DNA of 64,000 nt from an uncultured SAR86 cluster bacterium. Lineage in GTDB: Bacteria > Pseudomonadota > Gammaproteobacteria > Magnimaribacterales > D2472. Where the stretch lies: NCBI GenBank assembly GCA_902627055.1, contig CACOHS010000001.1, positions 1 to 64,000 of the forward strand, in the 5' to 3' direction. Both the position numbers and the translations under genes were made by a program. Below are positions 53,645 to 64,000 of this stretch, piece after piece (position 1 is the stretch's first letter; each line of letters opens with the position of its first letter). Under the pieces are notes generated by a model, which worked only from the letters and a program-made list of their open reading frames with translations, was not told the DNA's origin and did not search any database.

Positions 53645-53982
53645 TACTTCTCCTGATCCGATAAAATTATTTCAATATGACAAGTAGGTTTGATTATTCT
53701 GTCAGCCCTACCTCTTGCACGAGGCTTCATTCTTTTTAACCTCATACCTTGATTAACGATGACTGATTTAACAAATAGCAAATCAATATCAGCTTTTTCG
53801 TTATTTTCTGCATTCGCAATTGCGGATTCTAAGAGTTTTTTTATAACCGCTGACGCTTTTTGTTTATGGAAAGAAAGGAAGTCCATTGCTGCATGGACAG
53901 ATTTACCTCTCACAACGTTAGCAACTAGCCCTGCTTTTTGAGCAGATAATCTAGTTCCTTTTAAATATGCCCTAGTTTCCAT
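53644..53982 (-). CDS. rplV: 50S ribosomal protein L22
   Basis: [34 protein letters not shown]. Confidence 0.97.
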   Translation of the reverse strand: METRAYLKGTRLSAQKAGLVANVVRGKSVHAAMDFLSFHKQKASAVIKKLLESAIANAENNEKADIDLLFVKSVIVNQGMRLKRMKPRARGRADRIIKPTCHIEIILSDQEK

Positions 53983-54254
53983 TATTTTGCCTTCCTGTCC
54001 CCTGAATGCATTCTGAAAGTTCTTGTAATTGCAAATTCGCCCAACTTATGGCCGACCATATCTTCGTTAATAAATACAGGAACATGCTGCCTTCCGTTAT
54101 GAACAGATATGGTTAATCCAACCATAGCTGGACTTATCATAGATCTTCTTGACCAGGTTCTAATAGGTTTTTTACTATTTTCACTTACTGCTTTATCAAC
54201 TGCCTTTTGCAGAGATAAATCAATAAATGGTCCTTTTTTTAATGATCTAGGCAT
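53982..54254 (-). CDS. rpsS: 30S ribosomal protein S19
   Basis: [19 protein letters not shown]. Confidence 0.98.
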   Translation of the reverse strand: MPRSLKKGPFIDLSLQKAVDKAVSENSKKPIRTWSRRSMISPAMVGLTISVHNGRQHVPVFINEDMVGHKLGEFAITRTFRMHSGDRKAK

Positions 54255-54257
54255 TAT

Positions 54258-55085
54258 TTATTTCCTTTTTGCTCTTCTTCTGACAATCAAATCGTCAGTG
54301 CGTTGATTTTTTCTTGTTTTATAACCTTTTGTTGGTATACCCCATGGTGTTGATGGATGTCTGCCGCCTGAAGTTCTACCTTCTCCACCTCCATGAGGGT
54401 GATCAACTGGATTCATTGCTACGCCTCTTACTGTAGGTCGAACACCTCTCCATCTTTTAGCTCCGGCCTTGCCTAATGAACGTAAATTATTTTCTTGATT
54501 CGAGACAGTTCCTAAAGTTGCCTTGCAAGCTGATAAGATTTTTCTCATTTCACCTGATTGCAGTCTTAAAGTTGCATAGATTCCTTCTTTTGCAACAAGT
54601 CTTGCAGATGTGCCGGCACTTCTGGCAATCTGAGCTCCCTTTCCAGGTTTCATCTCAACACAATGAATTGTTGTTCCAAGAGGAATGTTAGCTAATTTCA
54701 TACAGTTACCCGCTTTCATTTCTGTCTGCTCTGCAGAAAGCAAAGAATCTCCAACTCTAATTTTATTGGGTGCAATGATATATCTTCTCTCACCATCAGC
54801 ATACTTAAGTAGTGCTAAATGAGAGGATCTGTTTGGATCATATTCAATTCTCTCTACAACAGCGGGTACATCTAACTTATCTCGTTTGAAATCTATGACT
54901 CTATAGTGTTGCTTATGACCACCACCTTGATGTCGCACAGTTATTCTTCCGTTATTGTTTCTACCTCCATTTTTTGATTTTTTCTCAAGTAAAGCTTTAT
55001 AGGGCCTGCCTTTGTAAAGATCAGATTTAATTGAAATAACGCCTCTTCTTCCGGGGCTAGTTGGTTTTGCTTTGATAACTGCCAT
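54258..55085 (-). CDS. rplB: 50S ribosomal protein L2
   Basis: [52 protein letters not shown]. Confidence 0.98.
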   Translation of the reverse strand: MAVIKAKPTSPGRRGVISIKSDLYKGRPYKALLEKKSKNGGRNNNGRITVRHQGGGHKQHYRVIDFKRDKLDVPAVVERIEYDPNRSSHLALLKYADGERRYIIAPNKIRVGDSLLSAEQTEMKAGNCMKLANIPLGTTIHCVEMKPGKGAQIARSAGTSARLVAKEGIYATLRLQSGEMRKILSACKATLGTVSNQENNLRSLGKAGAKRWRGVRPTVRGVAMNPVDHPHGGGEGRTSGGRHPSTPWGIPTKGYKTRKNQRTDDLIVRRRAKRK

Positions 55086-55087
55086 GA

Positions 55088-55390
55088 TTAACTAATTCCC
55101 TCAAATTGAATTTCGGAGCCTTCTTTTAAAACAACATAGGCTTTCTTGTAATCCGATTTTTTATATATCCCAAATCTATTTCTTTTTGTTTTGCCTTTTT
55201 GGGTTGCAGTAGTTACGTTATCTACTTTTACATCAAATAAATCTTCAACAGCTTTTTTTATTTCTAGTTTTGTTGCAGATAAATCAACTTTAAATACGAC
55301 CTGATTTAAGCTTCCTACAGAGGTAGCTTTTTCTGTGATATATGGGGAATGAATTAATGTAAGCAACTTCTCTTTATTCATTAAACCCAA
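55088..55390 (-). CDS. rplW: 50S ribosomal protein L23
   Basis: [37 protein letters not shown]; real start probably ATG at 55381. Confidence 0.96.
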   Translation of the reverse strand: MGLMNKEKLLTLIHSPYITEKATSVGSLNQVVFKVDLSATKLEIKKAVEDLFDVKVDNVTTATQKGKTKRNRFGIYKKSDYKKAYVVLKEGSEIQFEGIS

Positions 55391-55992
55391 GCCTCAATTA
55401 ATTTAAATGCAGCTGGAGTAACAGCTACTTTTTCTGACCTTAACAAAATCACAGGATTGATTTCTTTGACGGTTACGACATCTACATTAGGTATATTTCG
55501 AGCCGACAAATACATGTTCGTATCCATTTCATCCAGAATAATAAGAACATTTTTTAGGTCGAATTGTTGAAGGAAACTATTCATTTCTTTGGTTTTTGGT
55601 GCTTCAAATTTTGGCTGCTCAATAGCAACCAAGCGATCTTGTCTATGTAGCTCAGAAAATATAGAGCTTATTGCAGCTCTATACATCTTCTTATTAATTT
55701 TTTTAGAATAATCTCTGGGTGTTGCCGCAAAAGCAACTCCACCCCCCCTCCATATGGGGCTTCGAATTGTTCCGGCTCTTGCTCGACCAGTTCCTTTTTG
55801 ACGATATGGTTTTTTACCGCCTCCTCTTACTTCTGATCTAGTCTTCTGTTTGTGTGAACCCTGTCTGGAACCAGCTAAATACGTAACAACTGCTTGATGA
55901 ACAAGTGATTCATTAAAATCTTTTCCAAAGGTTGTTTCTGAAATTTGGACATCAGACTTTTTATTTTTAGCATTCAATAAATCTAATTTCAT
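55381..55992 (-). CDS. rplD: 50S ribosomal protein L4
   Basis: [35 protein letters not shown]. Confidence 0.97.
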   Translation of the reverse strand: MKLDLLNAKNKKSDVQISETTFGKDFNESLVHQAVVTYLAGSRQGSHKQKTRSEVRGGGKKPYRQKGTGRARAGTIRSPIWRGGGVAFAATPRDYSKKINKKMYRAAISSIFSELHRQDRLVAIEQPKFEAPKTKEMNSFLQQFDLKNVLIILDEMDTNMYLSARNIPNVDVVTVKEINPVILLRSEKVAVTPAAFKLIEAWV

Positions 55993-56615
55993 CTTTGCTT
56001 CACCGCAGGAGTAATTTTTAAAGTTGAGCCATTAAAACCTGGAACTGAGCCTTTAACATAAAGCAAGTTATTTTGAACATCTGCTCCCATCAATTCTAAA
56101 CTTTGTATGGTTTTTCTTTCATGCCCCATGTGACCAGACATTTTTTTTCCTTTCCAAACTCTTCCAGGAGTTTGACATTGTCCAATTGAGCCATGGGCTC
56201 TATGTGCTAATGAATTACCATGTGTTGCATCTTGCATAGCAAAATTATGCCTTTTGATAACACCGGCATATCCCTTACCTTTCGAGGTTCCAGTAACGTC
56301 TACCATTTTTCCAACTTCAAATATGTCCGCTGTTAGATGATGACCGATTTTAAGTTCATTAGTTTCTTCAGTTCTAAATTCAAATAATTCGCCATTAGAG
56401 AGATTTTGTTTCTTGAAGAATTCTGCGGATGATTTTGATAAATTTTTGGATGAATTCTTGGAGATAATAACAGCACTATACCCGTGTTTTTCGTGTGTTT
56501 TTATATCAGCAACAAAGTTTGCTGCAACTGAAATAATTGTTACTGGAACTGAGGTACCGTCTTCCTGAAAAAGTCTCGACATACCTGATTTTTTTCCAAC
56601 TAAGCCAATGCTCAA
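55989..56615 (-). CDS. rplC: 50S ribosomal protein L3 (TTG start)
   Basis: [27 protein letters not shown]; reverse strand AAAAGGAGATTAAATTGAGCATTGGC. Confidence 0.97.
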   Translation of the reverse strand: MSIGLVGKKSGMSRLFQEDGTSVPVTIISVAANFVADIKTHEKHGYSAVIISKNSSKNLSKSSAEFFKKQNLSNGELFEFRTEETNELKIGHHLTADIFEVGKMVDVTGTSKGKGYAGVIKRHNFAMQDATHGNSLAHRAHGSIGQCQTPGRVWKGKKMSGHMGHERKTIQSLELMGADVQNNLLYVKGSVPGFNGSTLKITPAVKQR

Positions 56616-56680
56616 TTTAATCTCCTTTTATACGGGGCTTAAAACCCTCTATGGCCGCTAAGCGTTACAAAAGTGACAAA

Positions 56681-56992
56681 TCAGCCTAAACTAATTTGCA
56701 CATCAACCCCAGAAGAAAGGTCGAGCTTCATTAAAGCGTCAACAGTCTTATCTGTAGGTTCTACTATATCCATAAGTCTCTTGTATGTTCTTATTTCATA
56801 CTGGTCTCTAGCATCTTTATCCTTATGCGGAGACGTTAAGATTGTTGTTCTTTCTTTCTTAACTGGCAAAGGTATTGGTCCCTTAACAATCGCGCCAGTT
56901 TTTTTTGCAGTCTCAACAATTAATTTTGTCGAGGCATCTATTAGACGATAATCAAAAGCTTTTAATCTAATCCTAATTGCTTGATTGTCCAC
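56681..56992 (-). CDS. rpsJ: 30S ribosomal protein S10
   Basis: [31 protein letters not shown]. Confidence 0.98.
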   Translation of the reverse strand: MDNQAIRIRLKAFDYRLIDASTKLIVETAKKTGAIVKGPIPLPVKKERTTILTSPHKDKDARDQYEIRTYKRLMDIVEPTDKTVDALMKLDLSSGVDVQISLG

Positions 56993-57037
56993 TTTTTTAA
57001 TCCCTTTATATTTTTCACTTTATGCAAAATGTTGCGT

Positions 57038-57067
57038 ATTCTATGTCTCTAAAGCCCCTAATGTCAA
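57038..57067 (-). promoter_or_regulatory. sigma-70-like promoter upstream of rpsJ (S10 operon)
   Basis: Reverse strand TTGACA (57067-57062), 18-nt spacer, TAGAAT (57043-57038), in the fusA-rpsJ gap. Confidence 0.75.
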
Positions 57068-57097
57068 CATATTTAGGGTATTTATAAGACTATTGTT

Positions 57098-59191
57098 TTA
57101 TGAAGTTTTTAGCTGTTCAGCAATGTTATTTGGAACTTCGGCATATTTAAGGAATTCCATGGAAAAACTTGCTCTGCCTTGGGTTGCAGACCTTAAATCA
57201 GTTGCATAACCAAACATTTCAGATAAAGGCACTTCAGACCTGACAGTTTTACCCGTTGGGATTTCATCCATTCCTAGTATAATCCCTCTTCTTCTATTTA
57301 GATCGCCCACGACATCGCCCATATGCTCTTCTGGAGTGACAACTTCAACAGCCATCATGGGTTCTAATAGAACAGGATTAGCTTTTAAACAACCTTCTTT
57401 TAAAGCCATAGATCCAGCAATTTTAAATGCCATCTCACTTGAATCAACGTCGTGGAATGATCCATCATATAAAGTAGCTCGAAGCGCAAGCAAGGGGTAG
57501 CCGGCAATTACGCCATTTTTCATCTGTTCTTGGATCCCTTTGTCAACAGCAGGAATATATTCTTTAGGAACAACACCTCCAACAATCTTATCTACAAATT
57601 CATATTCATCATCTAATCCTAGAGGCTCTAATTTAAGCCAAACATGGCCATATTGACCCTTACCACCACTTTGCCTAACAAATTTTCCTTCTACATCAAC
57701 TGATTCTCTAATAGTTTCTCGATAAGAAACCTGAGGTTTACCAATATTTGCTTCTACATCAAACTCTCTTCTCATTCTGTCAACTAGGACATCCAAATGA
57801 AGCTCTCCCATGCCAGAAATAATTGTTTGTGCAGACTCCTCGTCTGTATGAACTCTAAATGAAGGATCTTCTTGAGCAAGTTTACCGAGAGCAACGCCCA
57901 TCTTTTCTTGGTCCGATTTTGTTTTAGGCTCAACAGCTACTGAGATTACAGGTTCGGGAAAATCCATTCTCTCTAGTACAACCTGATCAGCCAAATCACA
58001 TAGCGTATCTCCAGTAGTTACATCTTTAAGCCCAATACATGCAGCAATATCACCTGCACGTATCTCTTTAATTTCATTACGATCATTTGAGTGCATCTGA
58101 ACCATTCGACCAACTCTTTCTTTCTTGGTCTTAGTAGAATTCATCACTCCGTCACCAACTGATAGCACTCCAGAATAAACTCTAATAAATGTTAGAGTGC
58201 CAACAAACGGATCAGTGGCAATTTTGAAAGCCAATGCAGAAAAAGGCTCCTCATCGGAAGATGATCTGCTTATTTCAACCTCTTCATCATCTGGCAGCGA
58301 TCCTTTGATAGCTTTAACTTCATTTGGAGCAGGTAAATATTCAATTGCAGCATCTAAAACAGCTTGAACTCCTTTATTTTTAAATGCTGACCCACAAAAG
58401 GCTGGCACTATTTCATTTGCAAGAGTTCTTATTCTAATGCCTTCTTTTATTTGCTCTGCTGTTAATTCACCATTTTCTAAATATGCATTCATCAAATCTT
58501 CATTCGCTTCAGCAGCGCTTTCAACCATTGACTCTCTTAAAGATTCGCATGTACTAAGAATATCTGTTGGAATTTCTTGTTCTTCAAAAGTAAGCCCTTG
58601 ATCATCTTCATTCCAAAAAATTGCTTTCATTTTTACTAAATCGACAACGCCCTTGAAATCATCCTCAGAACCGATGTTATATTGCATTGGCACAACATTT
58701 GCTTTTAATCTATCCCTGATTTGATCGGTTACCCTTGAAAAATCTGCTCCAGCTCTGTCCATTTTATTAACAAAAACAATTCTCGGAACCTCATATCTAT
58801 CTGCTTGGCGCCAAACTGTTTCTGATTGCGGCTCAACGCCAGAGGTGCCACAAAAAACAACTACAGCACCATCTAATACCCTTAAAGATCTTTCAACCTC
58901 AATGGTAAAATCAACGTGACCGGGTGTATCGATAATATTAATTCTATGTTGAGGAAACTGTTGCTCCATACCTGACCAAAAGCATGTAGTAGCAGCTGAA
59001 GTAATCGTAATACCTCTTTCTTGCTCTTGCTCCATCCAGTCCATAGTTGCAGCTCCATCATGAACTTCTCCAATTTTATGAGACAGCCCAGTGTAAAAAA
59101 GGACTCTCTCTGTAGTCGTAGTTTTGCCTGCATCAACATGAGCACATATACCAATGTTTCTGTACTTACTAAGTTCAGTCTGTCTAGCCAT
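57098..59191 (-). CDS. fusA: elongation factor G
   Basis: [25 protein letters not shown]; complete EF-G. Confidence 0.99.
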   Translation of the reverse strand: MARQTELSKYRNIGICAHVDAGKTTTTERVLFYTGLSHKIGEVHDGAATMDWMEQEQERGITITSAATTCFWSGMEQQFPQHRINIIDTPGHVDFTIEVERSLRVLDGAVVVFCGTSGVEPQSETVWRQADRYEVPRIVFVNKMDRAGADFSRVTDQIRDRLKANVVPMQYNIGSEDDFKGVVDLVKMKAIFWNEDDQGLTFEEQEIPTDILSTCESLRESMVESAAEANEDLMNAYLENGELTAEQIKEGIRIRTLANEIVPAFCGSAFKNKGVQAVLDAAIEYLPAPNEVKAIKGSLPDDEEVEISRSSSDEEPFSALAFKIATDPFVGTLTFIRVYSGVLSVGDGVMNSTKTKKERVGRMVQMHSNDRNEIKEIRAGDIAACIGLKDVTTGDTLCDLADQVVLERMDFPEPVISVAVEPKTKSDQEKMGVALGKLAQEDPSFRVHTDEESAQTIISGMGELHLDVLVDRMRREFDVEANIGKPQVSYRETIRESVDVEGKFVRQSGGKGQYGHVWLKLEPLGLDDEYEFVDKIVGGVVPKEYIPAVDKGIQEQMKNGVIAGYPLLALRATLYDGSFHDVDSSEMAFKIAGSMALKEGCLKANPVLLEPMMAVEVVTPEEHMGDVVGDLNRRRGIILGMDEIPTGKTVRSEVPLSEMFGYATDLRSATQGRASFSMEFLKYAEVPNNIAEQLKTS

Positions 59192-59215
59192 ATTAAAACC
59201 TATGAAATGTAATAA

Positions 59216-60060
<845 letters not shown>

Positions 60061-60079
60061 ATTTTATTATTTGGACGCG

Positions 60080-60108
60080 ATTTTATAGACATGATTCACT
60101 ACGGTCAA
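60080..60108 (-). promoter_or_regulatory. candidate sigma-70 promoter for rpsL-rpsG-fusA
   Basis: Reverse strand TTGACC (60108-60103), 17-nt spacer, TAAAAT (60085-60080), in the rpoC-rpsL gap. Confidence 0.55.
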
Positions 60109-60110
60109 CA

Positions 60111-63100
60111 TTATTCCTCAGTTTCTTGCAATTCTTGTCGCAATGCAGCTTCAATGTCGTCCTCAGATAGCATTGATTCAGTTGAATCACTTGCTTTCTT
60201 AGCGGCCATTTGATCATGGAACTCCATTCCGGTACCGGCAGGAATCAATCTTCCAACAACGACATTCTCCTTTAAACCTCTCAAGTAATCAATCTTACCT
60301 GTGACAGATGCCTCAGTGAGAACACGTGTCGTTTCTTGGAAAGATGCAGCAGAAATAAATGAGTTGGTTGTAAGTGAGGCTTTGGTAATACCAAGTAAGA
60401 CTCTCTCAAAACGTGCAGGTTCTTTCTTTGCAGCAATGGCTTTAGCATTTTCTTCAACAAGCTCAGCATATTCCACTTGATCGCCTTGAATAAACTTAGT
60501 ATCTTCACCATCAATAATTAATGCTTTTCTGAGCATTTGACGCAGAATGGTTTCAATATGCTTGTCATTAATAAGTACTCCTTGAAGCCTGTAAACATCT
60601 TGAATTTCATTAACTATAAAGTTAGTTAACTGAGGAATTCCTCTCAAACGCAATATATCATGAGGACTCAGTGGGCCATCAGAAATAATGTCGCCTTTTT
60701 CAATTCTCTCACCCTCAAATACTGTGAGAATTCTGTGTTTAGGAATAAGCATCTCAACATTTTGAGTTTTCTTGGTTGCCCCATCAGGAGTTATAACAAG
60801 TCTGACTTTTCCTTTAGTTTCCTTACCGAAAGCTATAATTCCACTTTCTTCAGCAAGCACAGCTGCATCTTTTGGCTTCCTGGCTTCAAATAAGTCTGCA
60901 ACCCTCGGAAGACCACCAGTTATATCTTTAGTTTTTGAACCCTCTAAAGGAATTCTTGCTAAAACTTCTCCAGCATGAAGCTTCTTGCCATCCTTTAAAT
61001 TAACCAAAGCTTTAGCAGGTAGAGAATAATTAGCAGGTGTTTTGTGCTCACCTAATGGTACTGGCTTACCTTTTGCATCAACTATGGCAATAGATGGAAC
61101 CTTATCTTTTCCTGCAGAAGGTCTTTCAGCGACGTCAATTACTTCAATACTACTTAGTCCGGTCAGTTCATCTGTTTTGGATCGAACAGTTACACCATCG
61201 TCTATATCAGTAAATTGAACTACTCCTTCAACTTCACTAATTATTGGACGAGTATATGGATCCCAGCCTGCTACTTTAAGACCTGGTTCAACATTAGTTT
61301 GATCTTTAACAAATAATGTTGCTCCATAAATTAATTTATGTTGCTCTATTAATTTGCCTTTTTCATCAGTCAAAGTAACTTGGCTATTTCTAGACACAAC
61401 TACTTCCTGTTTATCTTTATTTGTAACTGTTTTTATATCTGAAGAAAAATTAATCATTCCAGCATTATTAACAACAATCGCATTATCCTCAGATGAACTC
61501 GACGCAGCACCACCAATATGGAAAGTACGCATTGTTAATTGTGTTCCTGGTTCACCAATTGATTGCGCAGCTACAACTCCAACTGCCTCACCTCTATGCA
61601 CTAAATGACCTCTAGCAAGATCCCTACCATAGCACTTAGAACAAACACCATAACTAGCTTCACAAGTCATTGGTGATCTAACCATTAAGGATGAAATATT
61701 AAGCTCATCAATTTTCTTGATTGAATCCTCATCAATAAGATGACCAATTGAGTAAACTTCTTCTCCATCTGAGTTAGAAATTGGTTCGGCAATGACCCTA
61801 CCAAGAATTCTTTCGGTAAGAGGTTGAATAATATCACCTCCCTCAACAATTGATGAAACTACTATAGATTGATCAGTACCACAATCGTCTTCAACTACAA
61901 CTGAATCCATAGCAACATCGCAAAGCCTTCGCGTTAAATACCCTGAATTAGCTGTTTTTAAAGCTGTATCAGCAAGGCCTTTTCGGGCACCATGAGTGGA
62001 AATAAAGTACTGAAGAACAGATAATCCCTCTCTAAAGTTTGCAGTAATAGGAGTTTCAATAATTGATCCGTCAGGTTTAGACATCAGACCTCTCATTCCT
62101 GAAAGCTGCCTAATCTGAGCAGGAGAACCCCTAGCGCCAGAATCAGCATATATATATACAGAATTAAATGATGCTTGATCAACTTCTTTACCCTCAGTAT
62201 CTGAGACTTGATCAGTACTAATTTTTGCCATCATAGCCTTTGCAACTTTTTCATTTGCACGAGACCAAATATCGATTACTTTGTTGTAACGCTCGCCTTG
62301 AGTTACAAGACCAGATTCATATTGAGATTCTATAGATTTAACTTCTTTCTCGGCTGCATCAATGATAGATGGTTTTTCTTCAGGAATTACAAAATCATCT
62401 ACCCCAATCGAGGATCCAGATCGAGTTGAATGCTCAAATCCGAGATACATTAATTGATCAGCAAATATTACAGTATCTTTGAGGCCGGCTTTTCTGTATG
62501 AGATATCAATTAGATTAGAAACAGATTTCTTATCTAATGTTTTATTCACGTTATCAAAACCAACTTCAATAGGTGTAATTCTCCAGACTAGTACTCTACC
62601 AACAGTAGTGTCTTCTAAGAAAGTTCCTTTATCAGCGTTAGTAATCCTTACTTTAATATTTGCATGAATATCAATGGTTTCAGATTCGTATGCTCTTAGT
62701 ACCTCATCAGGGTTACTAAAAACTCTTCCATCACCCTTAACATTTACTCTATCTCTAGTCATGTAATAAAGCCCCAAAACTATATCCTGAGTAGGATTAA
62801 TAATTGGTTCGCCATTAGCTGGAGATAAAATATTGTTTGTTGACATCATAAGAGCACGAGCTTCAAGTTGAGCTTCAATAGATAGTGGAACATGGACGGC
62901 CATCTGGTCACCATCAAAGTCTGCATTAAATGCAACACAAACTAATGGGTGTAATTGTATGGCCTTTCCTTCAACAAGCAGAGGTTCAAATGCTTGAATA
63001 CCTAACCTGTGCAATGTAGGAGCTCTATTTAATAGAATTGGATGCTCTCTAATAACTTCTTCTAAAATTTCCCAAACTTCAGGAGTTTCTCTTTCAACAA

Positions 63101-64000
63101 GCTTTTTAGCAGCTTTAATGGTTGTAGCAAGTTCATTTTGTTCAAGTTTTCCGTATACATATGGCTTAAATAATTCAAGAGCCATTTTTTTAGGAAGTCC
63201 ACACTGGTGTAATTTCAAATTTGGGCCAGCTACAATTACAGATCTACCAGAATAATCAACTCGCTTTCCTAACAAATTTTGTCTAAACCTTCCACCCTTA
63301 CCTTTTATCATATCTGCAAGGGACTTAAGTGGTCGTTTGTTAGTTCCTGTAATTACTCTTCCTCTTCTCCCATTATCTAAAAGAGCATCAACGCTTTCTT
63401 GAAGCATTCTCTTTTCATTTCTAACTATAATATCTGGCGCACTGAGCTCTAAAAGTCGCTTTAATCTATTATTTCTATTAATCACTCTCCTGTATAGATC
63501 ATTAAGATCTGAGGTAGCAAATCTACCTCCTTCCAAAGGGACTAAAGGTCTCAGATCAGGTGGTAATACTGGTAGCACATTCATGATCATCCACTCTGGT
63601 TTATTTCCTGACTCGTTGAATGCTTCAAGAAGTTTTAGTCTTTTCGATAATTTTTTAAGTTTAGTTTCTGAATTAGTCTGCGGAACTTCCTCACGTATAA
63701 TTCTAATCTCTTCCTCTAAATCAAGTTCCTGTAATAACACTTGCACTGCTTCTGCGCCCATAGAAGCTGTAAATTCATCGCCATATTCATCAAACGCTTC
63801 GACAAACTCTTCTTCTGTTAGAATTTGACATTTTTCTAGATCAGTTAAACCTGGGTCAGTCACTATATAGCTCTCAAAATATAAAACTCTTTCAATCTCT
63901 CTAAGTGTAATATCTAGCAGCAGTCCTATCCTTGAAGGAAGTGATTTTAAAAACCATATGTGGGCAACAGGAGCAGCAAGTTCTATGTGCCCCATTCTTT
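60111..64000 (-). CDS. rpoC: RNA polymerase subunit beta', partial (N-terminus outside window)
   Basis: [24 protein letters not shown] is internal to RpoC and the frame stays open to the window edge; [14 protein letters not shown] active site present. Confidence 0.98.
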   Translation of the reverse strand, partial: RMGHIELAAPVAHIWFLKSLPSRIGLLLDITLREIERVLYFESYIVTDPGLTDLEKCQILTEEEFVEAFDEYGDEFTASMGAEAVQVLLQELDLEEEIRIIREEVPQTNSETKLKKLSKRLKLLEAFNESGNKPEWMIMNVLPVLPPDLRPLVPLEGGRFATSDLNDLYRRVINRNNRLKRLLELSAPDIIVRNEKRMLQESVDALLDNGRRGRVITGTNKRPLKSLADMIKGKGGRFRQNLLGKRVDYSGRSVIVAGPNLKLHQCGLPKKMALELFKPYVYGKLEQNELATTIKAAKKLVERETPEVWEILEEVIREHPILLNRAPTLHRLGIQAFEPLLVEGKAIQLHPLVCVAFNADFDGDQMAVHVPLSIEAQLEARALMMSTNNILSPANGEPIINPTQDIVLGLYYMTRDRVNVKGDGRVFSNPDEVLRAYESETIDIHANIKVRITNADKGTFLEDTTVGRVLVWRITPIEVGFDNVNKTLDKKSVSNLIDISYRKAGLKDTVIFADQLMYLGFEHSTRSGSSIGVDDFVIPEEKPSIIDAAEKEVKSIESQYESGLVTQGERYNKVIDIWSRANEKVAKAMMAKISTDQVSDTEGKEVDQASFNSVYIYADSGARGSPAQIRQLSGMRGLMSKPDGSIIETPITANFREGLSVLQYFISTHGARKGLADTALKTANSGYLTRRLCDVAMDSVVVEDDCGTDQSIVVSSIVEGGDIIQPLTERILGRVIAEPISNSDGEEVYSIGHLIDEDSIKKIDELNISSLMVRSPMTCEASYGVCSKCYGRDLARGHLVHRGEAVGVVAAQSIGEPGTQLTMRTFHIGGAASSSSEDNAIVVNNAGMINFSSDIKTVTNKDKQEVVVSRNSQVTLTDEKGKLIEQHKLIYGATLFVKDQTNVEPGLKVAGWDPYTRPIISEVEGVVQFTDIDDGVTVRSKTDELTGLSSIEVIDVAERPSAGKDKVPSIAIVDAKGKPVPLGEHKTPANYSLPAKALVNLKDGKKLHAGEVLARIPLEGSKTKDITGGLPRVADLFEARKPKDAAVLAEESGIIAFGKETKGKVRLVITPDGATKKTQNVEMLIPKHRILTVFEGERIEKGDIISDGPLSPHDILRLRGIPQLTNFIVNEIQDVYRLQGVLINDKHIETILRQMLRKALIIDGEDTKFIQGDQVEYAELVEENAKAIAAKKEPARFERVLLGITKASLTTNSFISAASFQETTRVLTEASVTGKIDYLRGLKENVVVGRLIPAGTGMEFHDQMAAKKASDSTESMLSEDDIEAALRQELQETEE

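Noticed and set aside
56621-56660. GGGTTTTAAGCCC hairpin between rpsJ and rplC as an r-protein regulatory element
   Set aside because: Short, G-U containing stem with a 3-nt loop; the known L4-responsive S10 leader lies upstream of rpsJ, so support is too weak

Overview
AT-rich, densely packed bacterial core-genome window. It is gammaproteobacterial in gene order and looks like a streamlined marine lineage; the taxonomy is inference. Three blocks dominate. (1) A long minus-strand run from fur to an enoyl-CoA hydratase: fur-grpE-dnaK-dnaJ-dapB-[leader]-rpsB-tsf-pyrH-frr-uppS-cdsA-dxr-rseP-bamA-skp-lpxD-fabZ-lpxA-lpxB-rnhB-dnaE-accA-tilS-ECH. (2) A central patchwork: bamE, ratA, an NSS transporter, DUF3429, smpB-ssrA (tmRNA), rpsT, obgE-rpmA-rplU, ispB-fabA-fabB, csaA, ECH, ssb and uvrA. 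(3) The minus-strand rpoC-str-S10-spc-alpha ribosomal block ending in rplQ. I found no mobile elements, CRISPR arrays, prophage, defence islands or ordinary tRNA genes, and no convincing new multi-gene system. The most unusual items are: an ElaA-like GNAT fused to a membrane-anchored PpiC-like rotamase, in an overlapping operon with a HupE/UreJ-like protein; a cryptic HolD (Pol III psi) candidate next to rimI; a structured rpsB leader with a GTG start; a 14-bp palindrome plus T-tract between bamA and skp; absence of tuf, recN, ratB and carAB from expected slots; and six convergent gene pairs with essentially no intergenic DNA, three of them sharing a TTAA stop palindrome. All calls come from reading the sequence and recalled family knowledge; no searches were run.
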